A DNA stretch of 64,000 nucleotides. Origin: Selaginella moellendorffii. Its lineage: Eukaryota; Streptophyta; Lycopodiopsida; Selaginellales; Selaginellaceae. The notes beneath the pieces are model-generated. The model saw only the letters and a list, made by a program, of their open reading frames with translations. It was not told the origin of the DNA and ran no database searches. A program made the position numbers and the translations under genes. The stretch covers positions 602,296-666,295 of the forward strand of contig NW_003314317.1 in assembly GCF_000143415.4 (NCBI RefSeq), read 5' to 3'. How positions within the stretch are numbered: position 1 is the first letter of the stretch; every line of letters begins with the position of its first letter. Shown here piece by piece: positions 22,704 to 31,440 of the stretch.

Positions 22704-24312
22704 TTAGAGATTGAGACTTACCCTCACTAGAACCAGACAATCATGCAACACTTCTTTGAGAACCAGATGATCCTGTAAGAATGTATTGTGGTAAAAATTC
22801 CTTGAATCTATGAACGCGCTTACCTCTGATGCTTGCTGAACTCCCTTGTTTTGTAATTGGCTTGGAAGCGATGAGTGGCGAGCGTATAGACGCCTCGGTT
22901 TTGAACCTATACATTGATCCTGAGCTACAACAAAGTAAAGAAAAAGGATAACTAGCACATCCACAGCTTTGGTAGTTTTCAATTCAAGTGAGTCAATGTT
23001 TTGGCTGCTGGTGATGCTCCTGTAAGAATGTTGAAGTTCTGAAATCTACAGTGAACAAGCTTACCTCTGATGCTGCTTGAACTCTTGGAAGCAATGAGTG
23101 GCACCACCTCGGTTGTGTCCCTGTACATTGCTTTTGAGCTAAAGCAAACCATAGCAAAAGGATTGAAAGCCTTTTCTTGTTCTTTGATGCTCTGGACCTT
23201 TTCCGCAGAAGAATCCCTGGCCGAAGCAGCTTCCTCCTAGAAGACGAGTAAAGAACTAGAGCAGAAAGAGCTAAAGATGAGAGGATTACCTCTTTGTCAA
23301 ACAATGCAACCTTAATGTTCAGCGCGTTTCTTTGCACTCCTCGCCTCGCATACTGGAAGGAAAAGTTACCCGACTTTGCACTTTCAAGTGCCTTTTTGAA
23401 CTTCATTCCACCAAAGTCGATGTTTCTGCTGCCGTCAATGACGCACAAATCCCCTCCACATTCCAGATTCTCAACACAAGCTTGAGCAAAGGCGTCGAGA
23501 CCCAAAGAAAGAGCTTCTCCCACACTTGCTCCTTCCCCATGGTTCTGTCCTCCAACCGGCTGTGTAAGAATCATTCGTGCTTGTCGTGCTCCAGAACCAA
23601 TGACCAACACTGATTGCTCCTTCGTAAGCGCTGTTGCCTTAAATCCGTTGCCTTCATCACCAGGGTGTTCTCATCATAGACGAAGAAAGATGCAATGAAG
23701 TTGCCATCTGTGCTTGAGAATAGGTCTGCTTTCTTCATTAAGAACTTGATTGCATCATGATGTGTGAACTCCTTCTTGCTCAGCTTCACTTGCAAAAGCT
23801 TGATGAGTTGATGACACGCAGCTACTTTCCCAGCAAAGCCAACTCGAAGTCTTGGCTAACTTCCATCACCTTCAGTTGCAGTTGTCAAGGAATCAAAGAG
23901 AACCAAGAATCCTTGCTTGCAAAGTAGTGCTAGCCCAATAGTTCCTACACAAGAAACAAATAATAAAACCAGAAAATCTTGCTTTTTGAGGGGAGTAAAA
24001 TGAATGCTCACCATGCTCTATGAGCTGACTTTGCTGGCTTGGAATAGAGATGGATATGATCTTGTGCCCCAGAAGAAATCTCTCCACCTCCTCAAGGAGG
24101 GGCTTGAATCCTGCACGAGAAAAAAAGAACTTGTAAGTCCTACATCATAGCAAGTTTTAGAATCTATGCACTCACCTTTGTGGGGGCAGCAGCCAATTGG
24201 ATGTATGCTCACAAAACTTGAGAGTTCCATTGACAAACTCACTTCACCAGCGCAGCTCTCGATTGCAAAGCAAGCAATCTCGTCGGCTCGAGTTTTCCCC
24301 TTATGAGCGGCA
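22704..24312 (-). pseudogene. Proteasome-beta-like pseudogene
   Basis: Exon-by-exon homologue of the 3' two thirds of the intact gene at 28934-31203. It starts at the exon equivalent to exon 6 ('tgccgctcataaggggaaa', acceptor at about 24311) and reaches a last exon ending 'HDCLVLVRVSLNL'. It keeps the intron the intact gene appears to have lost. It is broken in three ways. About 50 bp are missing after 'LFDSLTT', removing the Lys33-equivalent region. An in-frame TAG follows at 23856-23858. A roughly 10-nt loss near 23655 shifts the frame. The first five exons are absent upstream. Confidence 0.75.
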
Positions 24313-24553
24313 CTGGCAACAGATCAAACGCAAGTCAAAGAATGTAAAATTAATAGTGAGAACAACATAAAACAAGAGATAACTGTAATAATGACAATTG
24401 TAATATTAAAGAACACAAAATGTACTAATTTCCTACCTTCCATGCACTTGGTATAATGCTTTAAAATCTTGATGTAAAACTAACGGTGATAACAACTTAA
24501 AATAAAAGATAACTGCATTTTAAATGCATCACTAACAATGTCATCGACTGAGC
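24313..24553. other. AT-rich spacer
   Basis: No gene seen. The five leading exons found in the intact paralogue are missing here. Confidence 0.4.
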
Positions 24554-24556
24554 TTA

Positions 24557-24880
24557 ATTAAGAGATTTTCCAAGTTCAATTGCAATATGCTTGTAGTCCT
24601 TTTCCTCTCGTTGAGACTTTAGTGTTGAATGAATATCCTTTAGAAATTGAAAGATGTTCTCGTGCTTCGCTACATAAAAGAATTCATGGGAGGTGCTCCA
24701 GCTGAGAAACGCAGCAAGTGACGAGAAGTACTTCATCCAACCAGAAGAACATCTGGGCATTCTAGGTTGTGACGGTGATCCAAGCCCCGATGGCGGCTGG
24801 AAAGCCAAGGTGGTGGAGGTTTCCAAGCTCTGCCCTCGGTCTCGAGATCCTTCAAAGTCGAGGTTCTTTGAACATTTATG
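24557..24880 (-). CDS. Unidentified ORF or terminal exon
   Basis: An open frame of about 108 codons on the minus strand ending in TAA. The last roughly 60 residues ('SHEFFYVAKHENIFQFLKDI', then a Lys/Glu-rich helix-like end) look more protein-like than the first part. I do not recognise the family. It could be the last exon of a gene whose other exons lie in the broken CPBP region upstream on the same strand. Confidence 0.3.
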
Positions 24881-25232
24881 CATTCGAAATCAGTTATCAG
24901 CTTAAGATCAATAAGTTACATACAAGGATCTCGTGTTTGCATCAAACGCATTGCTTTAAAACTTTCGAGAAGCCCTTGGTGCTCGAGGTTCTTCAGTTCG
25001 ATACGTATACATCTTACATCTGCTTCAGTCAATCCAGATCTGGTGAGACAAAAACCTCAGAACGATATAAAAAAACGTCAGCTTACTTTTTTTCTTGGAG
25101 CTTGATGATATATCTGGATACTTATAGATCGATCGATGTTCTTGGAGTTTGATGTTATATGCACGATGAATGATATCTTGATCGATCTTAGATTGGCTAC
25201 TACCAGTAGTGGCGCTGGCCAGAGACAAGCAC

Positions 25233-25649
25233 TCAGCAGCTGATGGTAATGTTGCAAACAACATGCGCAATGAGACCATCGAGGAATTGGCCCCGGTAAG
25301 CGAGCCAGCGAGCAAGCAACTCCGCCATTCCATCCTGTTGTGGACTGCGAAGAATCCATTGCTCACTACACACAGCAGCCAGTTCCAAGTCCTCAGCCCC
25401 ACCGCCTCAAAGCCCCGCGATCGGTCGTGCGAGAGCTTGGCGAGCATGCATGAATCGGTAGAGCCAAGAGTGATAAAAGAGCTCCTCTTCGATCGGGACC
25501 GCGAGGCAACCGCCAGTTACTCGCAGACAATCCCACGCAGCTCCCATTTTCTTGGAGCCAAAATCCAGGGCAGGATTCCAGGCGGTTCTCATCTCCTGTG
25601 GTCGATTCTCGTCCAGGTAGATGGTCACGAGCCCCACCAAAAAATCCAT
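25233..25649 (-). pseudogene. CPBP-family (CAAX protease-like) intramembrane protease, frameshifted
   Basis: The minus-strand reading gives the CPBP hallmark 'VPIEEELFYHSWLYR' (paired Glu motif), then 'SNGFFAVHNRMEW' (His motif), then 'DGLIAHVVCN' (last His/Asn motif) ending in TGA at 25233-25235. These are glutamic-type membrane proteases related to CAAX prenyl proteases. The three parts lie in different frames. One extra G in the run at 25413-25416 breaks the first join, and one base missing near 25303 breaks the second. Two single-base shifts in opposite senses suggest either recent decay or sequence error. The N-terminal membrane exons upstream were not found. Confidence 0.6.
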
Positions 25650-25689
25650 CTATCACTGCCATAGAGGGATTGAAATAAAAGATGGAGTC

Positions 25690-25905
25690 CTCTTTCTTCC
25701 TCTACAGGCTGACCTTCCTTGCCATTGCTGCTGCCGAGCTTGGAAGTCTCGGCTTCTTCTTGGCCAACTTCTTTGTGGATGGCTCACGTTCCTGAACTCC
25801 ATTTGCTTCGTTACATGGATCTCCTTACGTCGTTTTCAAGCTCTCAAATCGCATCAACTGCGTGACATGTATCAGATCATCCCCTACAAACCTTATGGCG
25901 AGTAA
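25690..25905 (+). other. Possible membrane-protein exons, plus strand
   Basis: Two protein-like stretches in different frames: a hydrophobic one ('LTFLAIAAAELGSLGFFLAN') after an acceptor-like 'ctctacag', and one ending 'DMYQIIPYKPYGE' before TAA at 25903. I could not connect them by an intron and recognise no family. They overlap where N-terminal exons of the CPBP gene on the other strand might be expected. Confidence 0.25.
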
Positions 25906-26700
25906 GGAGGAATACGACATTTGATAAAAGTTCTCTCCACAGCAATTGTATCAACGTTTACGTGGGATTTGGCGTCCACGGTGCATCTCGGCACTCTATA
26001 GCACGGGCTTCCCTCAGAGTTTGGTGGTTCCTGCAGAGGGAATGAAATTTTTGCTCTCAGCACTCTCATTTACAAAGGAAGAGATCTCGTCAGAGTGAAT
26101 CGTCCAAGGACATATTTGATCTGTGTGCTTTGACATCCCCAAGTGCCAAGATATTATCAGAGTGAGAAATTGTTCTTGTCACTGCCTCTCTCTCGGCTTA
26201 GACACTTGGAAGAAAACGCGGACGTCAGCAAAGAGGAAGCATCCAAAGAACTTAACACTCACCTGCATGCGAGATTGTCTTTCCAGTTTCAGAGAAAAAT
26301 AGCGTCAAATTGTTGAGCAATCTCCATAAAGATAGCCAGCGTTTTCCACAGCCTACTCGCATTTCTCCCAGCAAAACCTGTACCAGCACTTGTCCATAGC
26401 ACCCTGTCACTTTTACACGGCAAGGACATGGAAAGAAGCATGAATGTCGTACCACTAGCTGTTTGTAATGAAGTTGAACCATGTGCAACCACTTGAAAAC
26501 ATTTCCCGACTGTCGAGTGTCTTGTCTCCAAGCCGAAGTTGGACGTTCCTGTACGTAGAACCACTTTTGAGAGACGGCATCAGCTGTAAAGAGCTTGTTA
26601 CCCCCCACCTTTGATTCACACACACTAAACGAGTAGAAGTCCTGGGATTTGTGATGAATTGCCTGAAGACCTATTTTGATTCCATTGGAGTCAAAAGAAA
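25906..26700. other. No supported gene
   Basis: The open frames at 26252-26623 (minus) lack family features or splice context. Nothing else is visible. Confidence 0.35.
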
Positions 26701-26704
26701 AAAA

Positions 26705-27410
26705 AGCTTTCTTTACCTATGCTCTCCATCCGCCCATGTCACCGAGTTGCCGTGCGGTCGTGGAACTTGATCGAATGTTAGCTCAAAAGCAATGTACAGG
26801 GACACAACCGAGGTGGTGCCACTCATTGCTTTCAAGAGTTCAAGCAGCATCAGAGGTAAGCTTGTTCACTGTAGATTTCAGAACTTCAACATTCTTACAG
26901 GAGTATCACCAGCAGCCAAAACATCAACTCACATAAATTGAAAACTACCAAAGCTGTGGATGTGCTAGTAATGGTGTGTTATCCTTTTTCTTTACTTTGT
27001 TGTGTGTTCTTCTGCGGGTGTGTGTCCATGGCGTTAGCAAATTGCAGGCATCTTGGCAAGGGTATTCCCGGGTCCTTGAGAATTCCAGAATGAAATGGTG
27101 AGTCTTGGGGAGCAAAAGGATTGAAAACCTTTTCTCATTCTTTGACGCTCTAGACCTTTTCCGCAGAAGAATACTTGGTAGCAACATGCTGAGAAAAGAC
27201 GAGTAAAAAACTAGAGCAGAAAGAGCTAAAGATGAGAGGATTACCTGTTTGTCAAACAATGCAATCTTGATGTTCATCGCGTTTCTTTGCACTCCTTGCT
27301 CTTTCAAGTGCCTTCTTGAACTTCATTCCACCAAAGTCGATGTTTCTGCTGCCGTCAATGACGCACAAATCCCCTCCACAGTGCAAGAATCATTCGTGCT
27401 TGTCGTGCTC
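26705..27410. pseudogene. Rearranged fragments of the proteasome-beta-like family
   Basis: 26760-27000 is an inverted copy of about 22925-23140 ('gctcaaaagcaatgtacagg', 'ccgaggtggtgcc'). 27110-27400 is a same-orientation, internally deleted copy of about 23150-23590 ('ccttttccgcagaagaat', 'tcgatgtttctgctgccgtc'). Neither has a usable frame. Confidence 0.65.
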
Positions 27411-27618
27411 TGCCTGTGTGAATAAGAAAACCAGAAAACGGAAAACAGTTCATCTTTGGAAACGCTCTTACTCCTTCCCTCTGCCGCACTCATAGATCAG
27501 CGCCAAATCCACATAAAACTGTGTGCCAGGATGGTGAGAGATGATGAAAGAAAGCTATTATTTAGGAAATTTAACATAATAACATAGAAATGTAGTAGCA
27601 GTTTCCATAACATAATAA

Positions 27619-28151
27619 CTACACGATTCTATACCCTTTTGCACTCAGTTCCATAATACGTGCACGCATTGCAGCTTGACTCTCCCTCCATAAGCAAGAA
27701 TATTTTCTCCAATCATAGTCAGTTGTGAGACTAATTTGGTCTGCTGATTCCAATAGTTTTCCTTCTGGAGATACCTATAAATTTCCAACTTCAAAAAAAT
27801 AAATAATAAACAGTGAAAACCTACCTTCTGGACCAAATACCTCACACATACATCGCTCACACATACATCCTCCATATCATCTGCGGTGTGGTAACCATAA
27901 ATATCATCTTCATCTTCTTCTTCATCATCATCCCAAAGAAAGAGAGCCAGAGCCCTCATACCCTTTTCATCGGGAGGGAAGTATTGCCCTCCTTTAACAA
28001 CAAAGCCCTCAACCTTTTTCGCTTCAATCTTCACAGGGAAGTAATCCCTCTCAGTCACAGGATCGAAGATGGCTGTCTCCTCCACAGAGAAATCCACCAG
28101 ATAACCAGGGTGATTCAATTTCAACAGCATGCTCCGGATAGCTTCTTCCAT
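27619..28151 (-). CDS. Small protein of unknown function (family U1, copy 2)
   Basis: Exons 28151-27825 and 27774-27619 join in phase 0 over a 50-nt intron; about 160 residues. It begins MEEAIRSM like copy 1 and shares 'VTERDYFPVKIE', 'MRALALFLWDD' and the C-terminal exon ('YDWRKYSC...SAKGYR'). It differs by a 21-27 residue insertion rich in Asp/Glu directly after 'FLWDD'. Reading frame and splice phase are conserved between the copies although the DNA has diverged, which argues for selection. Function unknown; no known domain visible. Confidence 0.7.
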
Positions 28152-28860
28152 CCGGACAAACCCTAAAGCCGACCCTAAAAAAGACTGGAGGTTCGAGTCT
28201 TGGATTTCTCATTGAAGGGATCTCTTCGAGTCTTGGATTTCTCATTTGAATGAGCTGCAAAGAAAGCCTTTTTTTCTTCGACCGATGCACTCACAGTGGA
28301 TTTTCAGGGAATTCACCACAAATCCTTCGGTGACAAGAACACAGTCACGGAATGCTACTCACATAAAGTATAATCGGTTAAAGGCCGGGGTGAAGGACTT
28401 ACACTCGTTTTGTCTGCGTAAAGATATGGCCGGGGGTGTAACAAGCTCTCCAAGCTCTCCGTCTCCCAAGAGTGGTTTTACGTCAGAACAGGAACGTACA
28501 AACTGTATATCCGGCGGCTCGGAGACAACGAGACACTCGGCAAAATGCCAGCCGGAGGACGGGAATTCTATTCGACGCTTCAAAGAGGAAGGGATTCCAT
28601 TGTGTCTTTTGTATTAGTTGATTTTTATTGAATCAGACGTCCATCACAGCGTGGGCTTCTTTTAACAAAGAGAATTTAGGGGTTTTGGCGTTGGGAGCTC
28701 GCTCGGCCAAGGGAAGCAATAGTTCTTTACTGGGTCGATGGGTTGCGCTTTCGATCACCTACATTGAGGTATGGATCCTTACCGGTAGATCACAAGCTGC
28801 GAGTAAACATTCCCCGGAATTCGTTTGTGCCGAGTGAGATCTTCGGTTCTTATTTTTCCA
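28152..28860. other. Spacer between divergent genes
   Basis: Contains a short duplication 'gagtcttggatttctcat' (28195 and 28230). No gene is called; the frame at 28246-28617 has no supporting feature. Confidence 0.4.
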
Positions 28861-28869
28861 TGACATAGC

Positions 28870-28934
28870 CACGTGGACCGTGACTATGCCACGTGGAATT
28901 CACACGTGGCAGCGTTTAAATATTTTTGGCGGGA
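28870..28934 (+). promoter_or_regulatory. Three G-boxes and an E2F-like site before the proteasome-beta-like gene
   Basis: CACGTG occurs at 28870-28875, 28890-28895 and 28903-28908, each followed by G (CACGTGG, also the ABRE core). TTTTTGGCGGGA at about 28923-28934 fits the plant E2F consensus and overlaps the start codon. G-boxes bind bZIP/bHLH factors (established). Use here is inferred from tight spacing and position. Confidence 0.55.
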
Positions 28935-31203
28935 TGGTGCAAGACGGCTGGGCGCTTGCTTTCTTCTGTGATGCGCCTGATGTTCCTATCGTGCTCGAGG
29001 TAATATTTTCAATGCTAGCGAATGAAATCCCCTAACAGCAGATCTCTGGTGCTTTTTCATGCAGGGGCAGAGCCTGCCTTTCATGGACTATCTCAGTAAT
29101 TCTCTCGTCAAGCCAAGGGAAGGAAACCCCGTTCAGTTCCAGGCGTTGCTGCTCCCCAGCTTGAAATCGCAATTGCAGGTTTGCTCTCCAAGGTTTTAAG
29201 CCTTTGTAATTGTTTGTTTCAGGGATTATACGACATCAGTGCCTGTAAGCTCGGAGATAACGTTTCCTTGGATGGAGCTCCGTTCCAGGCGTTGCTGCTC
29301 CAGGTTTGTTGCTTTCCATTAACTTAGTGTCATCACAGGACGAGGTTCTAAGTCTTTTGAATTCTTTTGTTCCAGGGATTATACAACATCAGTGCTTGTA
29401 ACATTCCCTTGGATGGAGCTCAGTTCCAGGCCTTGCTGCTCCCCAGCTCGAAATTGCAAATGCAGGTTTGTTAGCTTCATCACAGGACGAGGTTCTAATT
29501 TTCTTTAATTCTTTGTTCCAGGAATTATACAACATCAGTGCTCGTATGCTCGGAGATAAAGCTTACTTGGATGGAACTCGAGCTGCTGCAAGCATGGTTC
29601 AAGAGTCAGATGCGTTTCTCGTCATTGGCTCGACTGTAATGGTTTTACGTCTTGTGAGGTAAGTAGTAGCGTGACTTTTCTGTGACTTTGTGTGTGAATT
29701 GTTTCCCTCTGTCGCCAGTGCCGCTCATAAGGGGAAAACTCGAGCCGACGATATTGCTTGCTTCGAGATGGAGTGTGCTGGTGAAGTGAGTTTGTCAATG
29801 CAACTGTCAAGTCTCTTCCAAGTCGTCAGCATACATCCAATTGGCTGCTGCCCCCACAAAGGCGAGTCACTAGATTCTGTGAAACTATACAATGTAGGAC
29901 TTATAGATTTTCTTGTGCAGGATTTAAGCCCCTGGTGGAGAGATATCTTCTGGGGCACAAGATGGTCAGCTTCTCTATTCCACGGTGAGCATTCGTTTTA
30001 TTTCCCTCATGCTTTTCTTATATCTTTTATGTGTAGGAACTATTGGTCTTGCAGTTTTTTGCAAGCAAGGATTTATAGTCTTGTTCGATTCACTCACAAC
30101 TGTTACTGGAGACGACGGAGGTGTAGTTGAGAAGCGGAGGAACTTTAAGAAGATTGTGGAGGTGAGGAGTGAGCCAAGACTTCGAGTTGGCTTTGCTGGC
30201 AACGTGGCTGCGTCTTTACAAGTTATTAAACTCTTGCAAGTCAAGCTAAGTAGGAAAGAGTTAACTCTTCATGAAGCAGCCAAGTTTTTGACGAAGAAGG
30301 CAGGCCTTTATGCAACCACAGATCCAGACTTCGTTGCATCGTTCTTTGTCTACAACGAGAGCATGTTGGTGATGGTCAAGAATGACGGCAACGGGTACAA
30401 GACAACGGAACTTACAAATGAGCATTCCGTAATGGCCATTGGTTCCGGAGCACAACAAGCACAGGTGATTCTGAGACAACCAGTCCGAGGACAGAACCAT
30501 GGAAAGGAGGCGAGTGTTGGAGAAGCTCTTTCGCTGGGTCTCGACGCTTTTGCTCAAGCTTGCATCGAGAATCCCGAATGTGGAGGAGATTTGTGCGTCA
30601 TCGATGGCAGCGAGAACGTCAAGTTATGTGGAAGGAAGTTCAAGAAAGTGCTTGCTCGAGCAGTGTCAGATAATTTTTCCTTCCAGGACAAGAAGCGAGC
30701 AATGCAACGGAATGCTCTGAACATCAGAACTATATTGTTCAAAAAGGTAAACCTCTCGTCTTGTTTGAACTTTAGTAACTCATCTTTTCTCAGGAGGAGG
30801 AAGCTTTAACTTCTACTGCTTCGGCCAAGGATTCTCCCGTTGAGAAGGTTGAGAACATCACAGAAGTGGATGGAGTTGTAATGGTCTGTATTTGTGTGGT
30901 CTTTTTGCTTGCTTTGCTTCAGCTCACGATAAATGTGCAGGTGAAAAAACGAGGTGGCTATATGCTTGCCACAGTAATGGTTTGTGGTGTCTTTTTTTTT
31001 GGTTTGCTTTGCTTTACTTTGGCAATTTACAGGTACAAAACCAAGGTGCTTTTACTTTTGCCGCTCTTAGCTTCAATTACAAAACAAGGGTAAGGAATCT
31101 ATATCACATTTATTCTTTAAGGAATTTATTCTTACAGGTTGTGAAAGAAGCGTTCACTGTCCTGCATGATTGTCTGGTTCTAGCAATGGCAAGTCATGTT
31201 TAA
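28934..31203 (+). CDS. Divergent proteasome-beta-like (Ntn-hydrolase fold) protein
   Basis: Eleven exons give a continuous 571-residue frame: 28934-28999, 29065-29178, 29223-29303, 29376-29465, 29522-29658, 29719-29984, 30037-30746, 30794-30883, 30941-30979, 31033-31089, 31138-31203. The core (about residues 252-480) aligns by eye with proteasome beta subunits. 'GTIGLAV' offers Gly-1/Thr1 (Thr253), 'FIVLFDS' puts Asp at position 17, 'FKKIVEV' resembles the Lys33 segment shifted by a few residues, and 'AIGSGA' matches the late conserved loop. The N-terminal 250 residues would be a very long prosegment. They contain three consecutive related exons, and 'DIACFEMECAG' faintly recalls nucleoside phosphorylases. 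A role in a proteasome is not implied; catalytic activity is possible but unproven. Confidence 0.7.
29223..29658 (+). repeat. Three tandemly duplicated exons (exons 3-5)
   Basis: Exons 3, 4 and 5 start with (G/E)LY(D/N)ISA and share 'LDGA.FQALLL' or 'LGD..YLDG' segments. All begin in phase 0 after a '(t)ttccag' or 'tttcag' acceptor. The intervening introns also match each other ('cacaggacgaggttcta'), so whole exon-intron units were copied. Exon 2 shares the 'FQALLLPS' part. Confidence 0.85.
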
Positions 31204-31376
31204 CTCCAGCAGCTACACTAACAGACTTTGTCATGCTGCAAGCAGTAAAAGAACCAAATATCTTCGAAGCACTATAAGGTCGAGATTGCAAAGGGCCAAT
31301 GTGTATCGCAGATAGAAGAGGAGGCAGTCGCTTCTTTGTTTGTTTGTCTTTTTTGCGTTTGCTCTTGTTCTTGCTG
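31204..31376. other. 3' flank
   Basis: No gene seen after the stop at 31201-31203. Confidence 0.4.
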
Positions 31377-31377
31377 C

Positions 31378-31440
31378 AGGCCTCTGGAGGAGGGCACGAC
31401 GTGAACGTCGGGCAACGCCATTCCAAATAGCCCGCCTTGT
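31378..31440 (-). pseudogene. Thioredoxin gene fragment
   Basis: 'ggcctctggaggagggcacg' and the following 'ccattccaaatagcccgcct' correspond to 34554-34644 in exon 1 of the thioredoxin gene, in the same orientation, with about 30 bp missing. The frame is lost. Confidence 0.65.

Noticed and set aside
26252-26623. 123-codon minus-strand ORF
   Set aside because: No motif, paralogue or splice context; composition is like other non-coding DNA here.
30866-31093. Two transmembrane segments at the end of the proteasome-beta-like protein
   Set aside because: The hydrophobic stretches are translations of T-rich introns (30884-30940 and 30980-31032) with GT-AG ends; exon joining removes them and the paralogue agrees.
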